From Mycobacterium sp. Z3061 (GTDB taxonomy: Bacteria; Actinomycetota; Actinomycetes; Mycobacteriales; Mycobacteriaceae), in the NCBI RefSeq assembly GCF_031583025.1, contig NZ_CP134062.1, positions 5,925,234 to 5,989,233 on the forward strand: a stretch of DNA of 64,000 nt. The letters run 5' to 3'. This document shows, one piece after another, positions 8,495-18,902 of the stretch. The translations under genes were made by a program, and so were the position numbers. The notes beneath the pieces are model-generated. The model was not told the origin of the DNA. It saw only the letters and a list, made by a program, of their open reading frames with translations, and did not search any database. The stretch's first letter is position 1. Each line of letters starts with the position of its first letter.

Positions 8495-10105
8495 ATGCCG
8501 GCCAAGCCGACCAGCGGTAACCCCTTTGACACGACGCGCCTGAACAGGCGGGGCTTCCTCGCTGCGGGAATCGCCGGTGGGCTGGCCCTCACCGGGTGCG
8601 GTCGGCCGAAGACGGCCAGTTCGCCCATGACCGCCGCGATCAACGCGGCCGAAGCCGCCCGCCCGCACAGCGGCCGCACGGTCACCGCCAGTTTGACACC
8701 ACAATCGGCCAAGATCGACATCGGTGGCCGGATCGTCGACACCCTGGCCTACGGCGACACCATTCCGGGACCGCTGCTGCGAGCGACGGTGGGCGACGAG
8801 GTCGTCGTCTCCGTCTCCAATAAGCTCGACCACCCCACATCGGTCCACTGGCACGGGATCGCGCTGCGCAACGACATGGACGGCGCCGAGCCCGCGACCC
8901 CCAATATCCCTGCGGGACAGGATTTCACGTACCGGTTCTCGGTACCGAACTCCGGCACCTACTGGGCGCACCCGCATACCGGGCTGGACGGCGACAAAGG
9001 GCTGTACCTGCCGTTCATCATCGACGACCCGACCGAGTTGGGCCGCTACGACACCGAATGGATTGTCGTCCTTGATGATTGGACGGACGGCGTCGGCAAG
9101 TCACCGCAGCAGCTCTACGACGCCCTGATCAACAAGCCGCCCGCGCCGCAACCCACACCAACGACCACCACGCCTACCACCGCGACCACCACGACGACCG
9201 GCACCACCCCGAGCTCCAGCCCGTCGTCATCCAACACCCCCACATCAACCACCGGTATGCCGGGGATGCCAGGCATGGGCGAGGTCGGTAAGAGCGACCT
9301 GCTCGGCGGTGACGCCGGCGACATCGCCTACCCCTACTACCTGATCAATGGACGGATTCCCGAGGCTGCCACCACCTTCAATGCCCAGCCTCGCCAGCGA
9401 ATCAGGATTCGCATCATCAACACCGCCTCGGATACCGCTTTCCGCGTCGCGCTGGCCGGGCATTCGATGACAGTCACCCACACCGACGGCTTCCCGGTGA
9501 TCCCGACACAGGTGGACGCGTTGCTGGTGGGCATGGCTGAGCGCTATGACGTAGTAGTGACCGCCGCCGATGGCGTGTTCCCACTGGTCGCGTCGGCCGA
9601 AGGCAAGAACGCAGTGGCCCGCGCGTTGCTGGTGACCGGCAAGGGCAGCCCACCCGACCCGCAGTTCCGGCCTGGCGAGCTCACCCGCCGGGTGGGCACC
9701 GTCGAGATGTTCACCGCGGTGACGGCCGCCAATCTGGGTCGTCCCGATCCGCGCTTGGACCTGCCCGTCGTGCTCGGCGGCACGATGGCCAAATACGACT
9801 GGACGATCAACGGCGAGCCGTACAGCAGGACGAAACCACTGCAGGTTCGGGAGGGCCAGCACACCTCCCTCAACTTCGACAACACCACCATGATGTGGCA
9901 CCCGATGCACCTGCACGGCCACACTTTTCAGGTGATCAAACCCGACGGCACGCTCGGCGCCCGCAAGGACACCGTCATCGTGCTGCCCAATCAGAAGCTA
10001 AGTGCCGTCCTGGTCGCCGACAATCCGGGAACGTGGGTGATGCACTGCCACAACACCTATCACCAGGAGGCCGGCATGCAGACGCGCATCGATTACGTCT
10101 TCTGA
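8495..10105 (+). CDS. mmcO: Multicopper oxidase MmcO (exported lipoprotein, copper resistance)
   Basis: 536-residue periplasmic multicopper oxidase that oxidises Cu(I) to the less toxic Cu(II). The N-terminus combines a twin-arginine motif (NRRGFL, residues 18-23) with a lipobox LTGC (Cys35), so it is a Tat-exported lipoprotein. Copper ligands are intact: HWHG (His118/120), WAHPH (His159/161), HPMHLHGH near 468 and HCHNTYHQEAGM near the C-terminus. The protein matches M. tuberculosis MmcO (Rv0846c) closely from memory, but carries an inserted Thr/Pro/Ser-rich linker around residues 210-262. ATG 8495 follows AAGGAGGAG. Expression is probably copper-induced through the TACCC-N5-GGGTA box at 8374. 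Confidence 0.95.
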   Translation: MPAKPTSGNPFDTTRLNRRGFLAAGIAGGLALTGCGRPKTASSPMTAAINAAEAARPHSGRTVTASLTPQSAKIDIGGRIVDTLAYGDTIPGPLLRATVGDEVVVSVSNKLDHPTSVHWHGIALRNDMDGAEPATPNIPAGQDFTYRFSVPNSGTYWAHPHTGLDGDKGLYLPFIIDDPTELGRYDTEWIVVLDDWTDGVGKSPQQLYDALINKPPAPQPTPTTTTPTTATTTTTGTTPSSSPSSSNTPTSTTGMPGMPGMGEVGKSDLLGGDAGDIAYPYYLINGRIPEAATTFNAQPRQRIRIRIINTASDTAFRVALAGHSMTVTHTDGFPVIPTQVDALLVGMAERYDVVVTAADGVFPLVASAEGKNAVARALLVTGKGSPPDPQFRPGELTRRVGTVEMFTAVTAANLGRPDPRLDLPVVLGGTMAKYDWTINGEPYSRTKPLQVREGQHTSLNFDNTTMMWHPMHLHGHTFQVIKPDGTLGARKDTVIVLPNQKLSAVLVADNPGTWVMHCHNTYHQEAGMQTRIDYVF

Positions 10106-10106
10106 G

Positions 10107-11661
<1,555 letters not shown>

Positions 11662-11662
<1 letters not shown>

Positions 11663-12459
11663 CAGTCGGCGCTCATGTCGATCCCGGCGAGCATGGCCGC
11701 ACTCATTCTGCGCGGCAACTCGGTGAGCAACGCCGACGCCGCGATGCGGCGCGGCAGTGTGACATATCGTCGTCCGTTCTCGATCGCGTCGGCGATCGCG
11801 ATGGCAACGAACCCGGGTTCCAAGTCCTCGCGGGGCAGCATGTGCAACCGCTGGGACCGCTCGATGGCCCGCCGCGCGGGCCCGAATCTCCGGATCCCGT
11901 CCAGCATATCGGTTTTCACCGCCCCGATCTGGACCAGCGTGGTGCCGACCGGCGTCCCCTTCAACTCCTGCCGGATGCCGGCCGTGAAGTGACTCAGACC
12001 GGCCTTGGATGTGGCATAGACGGTTACCCCGGGACTGACGCTCACCGCGCCCATTGACGAGACGTTGACGATGTGACCGCGGCCGCGTCCCACCATCCGC
12101 GGCATCAGCTGTCGGCAGAGCTCCATCGGGGCTAACAGGTTGACCTGCAACAGGTTCCGCATTTCCTGCGCGGAGGTGTCAGGAAGCAGCCGAACGCAGT
12201 CCAGACCCGCATTGTTGATCAGCACGTCCACCGGGCCGTCGGCCTCGACCCGATCAGGCAAGGCGCCGACGGCCGCCGGATCGGAGAGATCGACCGGGTA
12301 GGCCTGGCCGCCCAACTCCTCGGCCAGCAACGTCAGGGCCGCACCGTCGCGCGCCACGAGTGCCACATCGACACCACGCCGGGCGAGTACCTCTGCGATG
12401 CTGCGGCCGAGACCGCGGCTGGCACCGGTGATCAGTGCGCGAGTATGGTTGAGCTTCAT
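11662..12459 (-). CDS. SDR family oxidoreductase
   Basis: 265-residue SDR beginning MKLNHTRALITGASRGLG; NNAGLD, NVSSMGA and YATSK complete the active-site set. The C-terminal part (ERSQRLHMLPREDLEP, then RRYVTLPRRIAAS) resembles DltE/YqjQ-like SDRs acting on lipid or steroid-like substrates. ATG 12459 is preceded by GAAGGAA and shares one base with the stop of the upstream esterase (TGATG). The frame is open 15 codons further upstream, but that would overlap the esterase. Third SDR of the operon, and less similar to the other two. Confidence 0.86.
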
Positions 12460-13412
12460 CAAGATTCCTTCGGGCGGTTCAGTGTTTCGCGAAGCGTCAG
12501 GCACGCGTCGGCATAGGCTTGCTCTGCGGTGGGAATGTCGTCGGGCAGGTTCAAGAAGCCATGAAACATGCCGGCATAGACCTGCACAGTGGCATTCACG
12601 CCCGCGGCGCGCAACCGACGCGCGTAATCCTCGTTGTCGTCACAGTGCGGATCGAGCTCGCCGGTGACGATGTGCGCAGCCGGCAGCCCCGCAAGCTCGC
12701 CGAGGATCGGTGAGACCCGCGCGTCGGCCGGGTCTCCGCCGGATCCCAGATACTGCTCGGTGAACCAGCGCATGTGCTCCAGCGTCAGCACACCCGGCGC
12801 CGCGCCCCGTTGCGCAGCGGAGGGCTTGCGGCGCTGGTCCAGCACCGGATAGATCAGCAATTGCAACGCGATCGGGGGGCCGCCGGAGTCGCGGGCCAGC
12901 ATGCACACGACAGTGGCCAGGTTGCCGCCAGCGCTGTCGCCGGCGACGACCAGACGTCCCGGATCGCCGCCCAGCGACGTGCCGTGGGCCGACACCCACC
13001 GGGTCGCCGCCCACGCGTCGTCCAGCGCTGCGGGAAAAGGATTTTCAGGGGCCAGTCGATAATCGACCGACACCACGATCGCGCCGGCTCCGTTGGCGAG
13101 TCTGCGGCAGCATGCGTCGTGCGAGTCGAGGTCGCACAGTACGAATCCTCCGCCGTGCAGGTACACCATGAGCGGGGTTCCGGGCGGGTCCGGTTGCGAC
13201 GGGTGGTAAACGCGCACCGGAATGCGGCCGCCCGGACCGGGGATGGTGCGGTTCTCCGTCCGGGCCACCGCTACGTGGCTGCGCGGCCTGCGGCTGGCCC
13301 GCAGGCTCTCGCGCACCTCGACGGCATCGACGCTGCCGTCGGCCATACCGGCGAATGCCGCGGACATACGCTGGGCGACTTCAGTTCTCGTGGCATCGGT
13401 GGCGGCGTCCAC
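12459..13412 (-). CDS. Alpha/beta-hydrolase, hormone-sensitive-lipase family (Lip-type esterase)
   Basis: 317-residue esterase of the HSL/GDXG family. The oxyanion motif HGGGFV, the nucleophile motif GDSAGG, the acid residue in TGELDPHCDD and the His in GMFHGFL are all present and correctly ordered, so it should be active on medium-chain esters. First gene of the minus-strand operon with three SDRs, which suggests it de-esterifies a substrate that the dehydrogenases then oxidise. No signal peptide is visible, so it is probably cytosolic. The divergent WS/DGAT gene begins 119 bp away. Confidence 0.9.
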   Translation of the reverse strand: MDAATDATRTEVAQRMSAAFAGMADGSVDAVEVRESLRASRRPRSHVAVARTENRTIPGPGGRIPVRVYHPSQPDPPGTPLMVYLHGGGFVLCDLDSHDACCRRLANGAGAIVVSVDYRLAPENPFPAALDDAWAATRWVSAHGTSLGGDPGRLVVAGDSAGGNLATVVCMLARDSGGPPIALQLLIYPVLDQRRKPSAAQRGAAPGVLTLEHMRWFTEQYLGSGGDPADARVSPILGELAGLPAAHIVTGELDPHCDDNEDYARRLRAAGVNATVQVYAGMFHGFLNLPDDIPTAEQAYADACLTLRETLNRPKES

Positions 13413-13531
13413 ATACCCACCTTAGGGACCCCGACGGTTCCGCGGGCGGTGACCTCCCGCTCTTCGGGAGACCGCGTTGCCGAATCCCCGTCGAGGAGGT
13501 TGTCTGTGGGCAGCCAGTGGGAGGTGACCGG

Positions 13532-14926
13532 ATGCGCCGTCTGACCGGGGTCGACAACCTGTTTCTCAAGCAGGAACGCCGCACCCAGCCGCAGCACACC
13601 ATCAAGGCTGTGGTGCTCAACCCGGCGATGGCGCATCAGCCGGTGGGCTTCGAGTCGATCCGATCGGTCGTTCCTGCGCTGGTCGAGCGGATCGCCCCGC
13701 TGAGGTGGCAGCTGATCGCACCGAGGTGGGGGCGGCCCTGGTGGGTCGAGCGGCCGCGTATCGATGTCGACTACCACCTCAAGCGGTGCTGTGTACCGGC
13801 GCCTGGCGGCGACAGGGAACTGTCGGCTCAGATCAACCAGATCAACATGGGCGCCCTGGACCGCGGGCGCCCGATGTGGCAGCTCTACTACCTCGACGGC
13901 CTGGCCGAGGGGCGAATAGCGTTGGTGCTCAAGCTTCACCACGCCATGGCCGACGGCATGGCATCGCTACGTTTGCTGGAAAGCATGTTCAGTTCCGATC
14001 CGGCCGAGCCGTTGCCGACGGCTGCGGGCGCGCCGGTCGACGAACCTCGGCCCAACGTCGGCGCCTGGTACCGGACGGTGCTGCGGCAGCAGGCTCAGGC
14101 CGCGGCACGGTTTCCAGCGGTGCTGAGGCGTTCGGCACGCACGATCGAGACGGTGCGCGGCCGTCGCCGGGCCGGTCGCCCCGGATTCGCCGCCGCGTTC
14201 TCCGCACCGCCGGCCCCGTTCAACGCGCCATTCACTCCCGGACGCGAGTTTGCCTATATTACTTGCGATCTCAATACGATCAAGACCATCAAGAGCGCAT
14301 TCGGAGTCACCGTCAACGACGTCTACCTGGCAGCGTGCAGTGGCGCGATCCGGTCGTATCTCGCTCGCCGCGGCGCGTTGGCCGGCCAACCTTTGACCGC
14401 CGTCGTGCCGGTCGCGATCCGACCACCGGGGGCCGCGGTCGACTGGGGTAACCAAGTGACCACCTGGTACGCCTCGCTGGCCACCGACGTGGCCGACCCC
14501 GTCGAGCGCCTGCGGTGCATTTCGGCCAATACCAAGGCCGCCCGCGCGGTGCACGACGAGCGCGACCTGTGGCTGTTCGGTGACTGGATGGAGTACTGGC
14601 CACTGTTCTGGTTCTACGGCCGGGCACTGCCGATCGTCGGGGCCGCCACCACGAAACGCCCGACATACAGCCTGATCGCCTCCAACGTCCCAGGGCCGAA
14701 GACGCGCCTGTACTTCGCCGGGGCACCCGTCGAGAAGTTGATCTCCGTCGGTCCCATCGTCTACCCCTACGGCCTGAACTTCACCGGATGGAGCTACGGC
14801 GACGAGATGACCGTCGGCATGCAGGCATGCAGCGACCACGTCCCCGACATCTGGCAGATCGCCGAAGGTTTCACCAAGGCAATCGACGAATTATCGTCCA
14901 TGGCAGCACCATTCGCTACCCGCTGA
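13532..14926 (+). CDS. Wax ester synthase / acyl-CoA:diacylglycerol acyltransferase (WS/DGAT)
   Basis: 464-residue bifunctional acyltransferase of the mycobacterial Tgs family, making triacylglycerol or wax esters from acyl-CoA. The catalytic HHxxxDG motif is HHAMADG at residues 136-142. The second family hallmark, NVPGP (in IASNVPGPKTRLYFAG), and the C-terminal YPYGLNFTGWSYG block are intact. The ATG at 13532 follows GGGAGGTGA; a longer frame upstream gives a low-complexity extension and was rejected. Divergent from the HSL-type esterase and convergent with the ring-cleavage operon, so it is monocistronic. Confidence 0.93.
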   Translation: MRRLTGVDNLFLKQERRTQPQHTIKAVVLNPAMAHQPVGFESIRSVVPALVERIAPLRWQLIAPRWGRPWWVERPRIDVDYHLKRCCVPAPGGDRELSAQINQINMGALDRGRPMWQLYYLDGLAEGRIALVLKLHHAMADGMASLRLLESMFSSDPAEPLPTAAGAPVDEPRPNVGAWYRTVLRQQAQAAARFPAVLRRSARTIETVRGRRRAGRPGFAAAFSAPPAPFNAPFTPGREFAYITCDLNTIKTIKSAFGVTVNDVYLAACSGAIRSYLARRGALAGQPLTAVVPVAIRPPGAAVDWGNQVTTWYASLATDVADPVERLRCISANTKAARAVHDERDLWLFGDWMEYWPLFWFYGRALPIVGAATTKRPTYSLIASNVPGPKTRLYFAGAPVEKLISVGPIVYPYGLNFTGWSYGDEMTVGMQACSDHVPDIWQIAEGFTKAIDELSSMAAPFATR

Positions 14927-14940
14927 TTGCAGACGGCATT

Positions 14941-15774
14941 TCAGAGCCGCTGCGCCCCGTCGGCGAAGAACCCCAGCAGCAACTCGTTGACCACCGCCGC
15001 CTGCTCGATCTGCGGGCAGTGCCCCGCGTCGTCGATGACCACCGACCGCCCGCCGTCGATCTGACCGGCGATCTCGGCAGCCCAACCCGGCGGCAGCAGC
15101 TTGTCGCCGCGCCCCTCGACTACCAGCGTCGGCACCTGGATGCGCTCATAGGCCCGGGCAGCAGCCGGTACCGCGGGTGGCGGTGCGTTCGGGCGCCGGA
15201 AGCGCGCCGCCGCCACCGCCTCCCACGCGCCCGGCGCGGTGCTCGATTCGAAGCGACGCCACACGTAGTCCTCATCGGCCGGGTAGGCGGGGTCATAGAA
15301 CAGCGCTTCGACGATGTTGCGCATCGCGGGCAGCGAGGCGTCGTACTGCTGCAGCGCCTCGAAGTGGTGATTCTGCTGAATCTCGCCGCCGCCGCAGATA
15401 ATTGCCATGCTGCGCACCGGTAACATCGGCGCCACTGAGGTGGCGTCGGCGAGCAGGTTGATGGCGCCCATGGAGTTTCCGGCGAAATGTGCCGCGTCGA
15501 TGCCGAGCACCTGGCAGAACCGTGCCACGTGCCGGATCCGCATCGCGCGGCTGTTGACGAAATCGATCACTTTGGCCGACTGCCCGAAACCGAGTTGGTC
15601 CGGCGCCAGCACCCGGTGACGCACGGCCAGTGCGCCGATATTGCGTTCCCAACCCAACTCGGCGCTGGCGCCGAACTCGCCACCGTGCAGCAGCACCAGG
15701 GGATCGCCGTCGCCAGCCTCCAGATAACTCGTTGCCAGACCGTCGATCTCGACCGTCCTGCGATGCACCTCCAT
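14941..15774 (-). CDS. Alpha/beta-hydrolase, meta-cleavage (C-C) hydrolase-like
   Basis: 277-residue hydrolase with HGGEFG as oxyanion region, nucleophile motif GNSMGA, acid residue in EGRGDKLLPP and catalytic His in DDAGHCPQIE. The arrangement is that of C-C bond hydrolases such as BphD/MhpC. The true start is ATG 15774, whose A overlaps the upstream TGA; a longer open frame reaches 15936 inside the previous gene and has no homologous character. Last gene of the ring-cleavage operon and a second hydrolase besides the MhpC-like gene at its head, so it may act on a later or alternative intermediate. Confidence 0.85.
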   Translation of the reverse strand: MEVHRRTVEIDGLATSYLEAGDGDPLVLLHGGEFGASAELGWERNIGALAVRHRVLAPDQLGFGQSAKVIDFVNSRAMRIRHVARFCQVLGIDAAHFAGNSMGAINLLADATSVAPMLPVRSMAIICGGGEIQQNHHFEALQQYDASLPAMRNIVEALFYDPAYPADEDYVWRRFESSTAPGAWEAVAAARFRRPNAPPPAVPAAARAYERIQVPTLVVEGRGDKLLPPGWAAEIAGQIDGGRSVVIDDAGHCPQIEQAAVVNELLLGFFADGAQRL

Positions 15775-16763
15775 CACTTGATCGCGATCGGGTTCACCGG
15801 AGAGCCGACGGCGCCGGTGAATCTCAGTGGCGGCGCGACGAGCTGGAATTCGTACACACCGTCGGCCGCGCAGTCTTCGGCCAGCGCGGTCAGATCCCAG
15901 TACTCGCCGAGCATCAGCCCCATATCGCGCAGGCACAAGAGATGGAACGGTAAGAACAATCCCTCGACTCCGGACACCGGATCCTCGACCTGCAGGTTGT
16001 CGGCGGCTACCGCGGCCACCTCGTTGTCATGCAGCCAGTGGGCGCAGCGCCAGTCCAGTCCGGAGTACGGTTCGACCTTATCGCCGGTCATCAGAAACCT
16101 TGCCCACCAACCGGTTCGGATGAGGACGATGTCCCCGCTCTCGATCTGCACGCCCTGCGCCCGGGCCACGTCGTCCAGTTCCGCCGGCATGATCGGGTTT
16201 CCGTGTTCGAGAAACACTTCGGCGCCGCGGTGGCGCACCAGGTCCAACAGCACCCCGCGCGAGGTGATGCCCTTGACGTCGACCTTGTCGATGCCGCAGT
16301 GAAAAGCGCCGAGACTGGTCACTGAATCCGCCGGGAAGCCGTTGTAGAGCTGGTCCTCGTAATACACGTGGGACAGCGCATCCCACTGAGTGGCGGCCTG
16401 CAGGGGCATGATGACCATGTCGTCGTTGAACCGGAACGGGTTGTCTGCCAGGTAACCGCTCAGCTGCGCGGCGGTGGGATTCTTGTCCCACCCGGGCCCG
16501 TATCGCGCCAGCGAATGCGCGTCACCCCCGTCGACCGTCATCACGTGAATGGGATTGTGCCGGAACCCGAAAGCGCCCTGGGGACCGGACGACCCGAAGT
16601 CCACGCCGAGCGGGAAGACTTTGCCGTGCCGGACCAGTCCGGCCGCCCGGCGGACCGTCTCCGGGGTGATGAAGTTCAGGGTGCCCAACTCGTCGTCCGG
16701 ACCCCATCTGCCCCAGTTGCTGAGATCCTTTGCGGCCCGTCGGAAGTCGGTCATGTCAGCCAT
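15774..16763 (-). CDS. Cyclase-family protein (PF04199, kynurenine-formamidase-like)
   Basis: 329-residue member of the cyclase/kynurenine formamidase superfamily, which hydrolyses cyclic amides or lactones with a metal. The motif normally written HxGTHxDxPxH appears here as QAATQWDALSHVYYED: Asp and the last His remain, but the first His positions are Gln/Thr. That variant is common in a subfamily annotated only as cyclase. Other recognisable parts are GVLLDLVR, IRTGWW and the Glu/Asp-rich VEDPVSGVEGLFLPFH. Start ATG 16763 overlaps the upstream stop by one base. In this operon it could open a lactone or ring of a degradation intermediate. Confidence 0.85.
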   Translation of the reverse strand: MADMTDFRRAAKDLSNWGRWGPDDELGTLNFITPETVRRAAGLVRHGKVFPLGVDFGSSGPQGAFGFRHNPIHVMTVDGGDAHSLARYGPGWDKNPTAAQLSGYLADNPFRFNDDMVIMPLQAATQWDALSHVYYEDQLYNGFPADSVTSLGAFHCGIDKVDVKGITSRGVLLDLVRHRGAEVFLEHGNPIMPAELDDVARAQGVQIESGDIVLIRTGWWARFLMTGDKVEPYSGLDWRCAHWLHDNEVAAVAADNLQVEDPVSGVEGLFLPFHLLCLRDMGLMLGEYWDLTALAEDCAADGVYEFQLVAPPLRFTGAVGSPVNPIAIK

Positions 16764-17575
16764 CAGGCCCGTCCCTCCTCCAGTTCAGCGGCGATGGTGG
16801 CGCCCACGTTCCCGCCGTCCACCCACACGACCTGACCCGAAATGTAGCTGGCCGCCCTGCTGTTGAGGAACACCAGCACCGCGGCCTGCTCGGCCGCGTC
16901 GCAGACCCGCCCCAGCGGCTTGGCGATGCCGTCGAGATAGGACGGTCCGTACGCGGTGAGCAGCTGGTCGAGGATCGGGGTTTCGGTGACCCCGGGTCCG
17001 GTGCAGTTGATCCGGATGCCCCGCTTACCGAGTTCGACGACGCTGGACATGGTGTAGAGGATGATCGCTTCCTTGGACAGTTGGTAGCCGTTGCCCAGCG
17101 TGTCGAGATGGCTTTCGCACCAACGCACCCCCTCGTGCATCGTCGCGGTGCGCAGCAGCGGGGCAACCTGCTGCCCATGCTCCCGGTATGACGCCGCCGC
17201 CAGTGACGACACGCTCACTATCGACGAACCTGCAGGCATCCGCGGTATCAAGGCCTCGGTGAGATGCCGCAATCCCAGAAAGTTGATGGTGACCACCAGT
17301 AGCGGGTCGCCGATCCCCGAGGAGACGCCGGCGAGGTTGAACAGCGCGTCGACCGGCCCTTCGATCGACCCAGCAGCCCGGTCGATCGATGCCCGGTCGG
17401 ACAGATCAACCTGACGAAAGTCGTTGACTCCCAGAGCTGGTGAGCGGTCCAGTCCGATCACCTGCGCGCCGAGCTCGCTGAGCTGCTGCGCGACCTGGGC
17501 GCCGATGCCCGACGCACAACCGGTCACCACGGCGCGGCGACCGTCGTAGCGCCACAACTCCTCGATACGCGCCAC
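16763..17575 (-). CDS. SDR family oxidoreductase, coniferyl-alcohol-dehydrogenase-like
   Basis: 270-residue SDR: TGCASGIG cofactor motif, FNLAGVS in place of NNAG, SVSSLAA and YQLSK. The unusual TGCASGIG plus the extended EGVRWCESH segment are seen in coniferyl-alcohol/3-alpha-hydroxysteroid dehydrogenase-like SDRs. The C-terminus reads ISGQVVWVDGGNVGA. It sits between the cyclase-family gene and the luciferase-like monooxygenase, overlapping the former by one base, and is co-transcribed with the mhpA/mhpB genes. A role in oxidising a side-chain or ring alcohol is inferred from context only. Confidence 0.86.
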   Translation of the reverse strand: MARIEELWRYDGRRAVVTGCASGIGAQVAQQLSELGAQVIGLDRSPALGVNDFRQVDLSDRASIDRAAGSIEGPVDALFNLAGVSSGIGDPLLVVTINFLGLRHLTEALIPRMPAGSSIVSVSSLAAASYREHGQQVAPLLRTATMHEGVRWCESHLDTLGNGYQLSKEAIILYTMSSVVELGKRGIRINCTGPGVTETPILDQLLTAYGPSYLDGIAKPLGRVCDAAEQAAVLVFLNSRAASYISGQVVWVDGGNVGATIAAELEEGRA

Positions 17576-17595
17576 CGGTCAGCAGGTCTTCGGTG

Positions 17596-18900
17596 TCACT
17601 TGGCCTGCTGCTCCTTCAACCGCTGCGCCGCCTGCACCCGGCCCTCGTTGATCTCGGCCATGGCCTCGGGGATCTCACTGGCGGTGAACTTACCGCCGCG
17701 CCCGGTCGGCAACCCGCCGAACGAGTAGTTTTCGTCGAACGGCGGAATCGTCGACTCGGGCCGGCGCGCCTCCACCTTCTCGATCACCGGCGCCAGTCTC
17801 GCGGCCTTCTCGGCCACCGCCTTCTCGTCACGCTCGATGAACTCGGGCAGTACCTCTTTACCCATCAGCTCGATGGATTCCATCGTGCCCTCGTGACTGC
17901 GCGGGTTGAGCAGCAGGATGATCTCGTCGACGCCGCTCTCCTCGTAGCCACGCAGGAACTCTCGCACGGTGGCCGGTGATCCAATCGCACCGCGCCCCGG
18001 ACCGTAGGCCAGCGTCGGGTCCTTCTCCACCTCCTCGAGATAGCGTTCCCACACCCCGGTGCGTCCGGGCGTGTGCACCCCGGTCATGTAGTAGTGCATG
18101 ATGCCGAAGGAGAAGAATCCGCCGCCCTTGCCGAGGCGCTGCAGCGCCAGGTCATCGGTTCTGGCGACCATCATCGACAGGTCACCGCCGATGGCCAGGA
18201 TGTTGGGGTTGATCTGCGGGGTCACCGGGACGCCGTTCTCTTCCAATTCCTTGTAGTAGCCGTTCACCCGCTCGGCCAGGGGTCCGGGTCCGGTGTAGGC
18301 GAAACTCAGTGCGCCGATGCATTTCTGGGCCGCCATCTGCACGCTGGCTGGTCGTGTGCAGGCGACCCAGACCGGCGGGTGGGGCCTCTGCAGCGGCTTG
18401 GGGATGACGTTGCGGGCCGGCATTTCGATGTGTTCGCCTTTGAAGCCGGTGAAGGGCTCTTCGACCATGCAGCGAATGGAGACCTCCAAAGCCTCCTCCC
18501 ACTGCGCGCGCTTGTCGGCGGGGTCGATGTTGAAGCCGCCGAGTTCACCGACCGAGGAGGACTCACCCGTGCCGAATTCGACTCGGCCGTTGGATATCAG
18601 GTCCAGGGTGGCGATGCGTTCGGCAACCCGGGCGGGGTGGTTGACGACCGGCGGCAGGTGCATGATGCCGAAGCCCAGCCGGATGTTCTCGGTGCGCTGG
18701 CTGGCCGCAGCCAGGAACATCTCCGGCGCCGTGGAGTGGCAGTACTCCTCGAGAAAGTGATGTTCGGTGAGCCAGACGGTGGAGAAGCCGGCCCTGTCGG
18801 CGGCTTCGACCTCGTCCAGGCAGTCCTGCAGCATTTGCCGCTCGTCGTCGGGGACCCAGGGCCTGGGCAAGGCGAACTCGTAGAACAGGGAAATCTTCAT
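17596..18900 (-). CDS. LLM-class flavin-dependent monooxygenase (luciferase-like)
   Basis: 434-residue bacterial-luciferase-family protein. The N-terminal beta-strand MKISLFYEF, TVWLTEHHF, the MHLPPVVNHPARVAERIATLD block and RVEFGTGES are standard for the F420/FMN-dependent LLM class. The C-terminal ~60 residues (a Glu/Arg-rich helix followed by a charged tail) extend the usual ~370-residue core. It probably oxygenates an intermediate using reduced flavin. The start ATG lies 2 bp after the KstD-like stop, so the genes are co-transcribed. No flavin reductase gene is visible nearby. Confidence 0.88.
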   Translation of the reverse strand: MKISLFYEFALPRPWVPDDERQMLQDCLDEVEAADRAGFSTVWLTEHHFLEEYCHSTAPEMFLAAASQRTENIRLGFGIMHLPPVVNHPARVAERIATLDLISNGRVEFGTGESSSVGELGGFNIDPADKRAQWEEALEVSIRCMVEEPFTGFKGEHIEMPARNVIPKPLQRPHPPVWVACTRPASVQMAAQKCIGALSFAYTGPGPLAERVNGYYKELEENGVPVTPQINPNILAIGGDLSMMVARTDDLALQRLGKGGGFFSFGIMHYYMTGVHTPGRTGVWERYLEEVEKDPTLAYGPGRGAIGSPATVREFLRGYEESGVDEIILLLNPRSHEGTMESIELMGKEVLPEFIERDEKAVAEKAARLAPVIEKVEARRPESTIPPFDENYSFGGLPTGRGGKFTASEIPEAMAEINEGRVQAAQRLKEQQAK

Positions 18901-18902
18901 CG

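Noticed and set aside
13355..13531. 59-residue extension of the WS/DGAT protein
   Set aside because: Overlaps the divergent esterase gene; the ATG at 13532 has a good ribosome site and the family-typical start.
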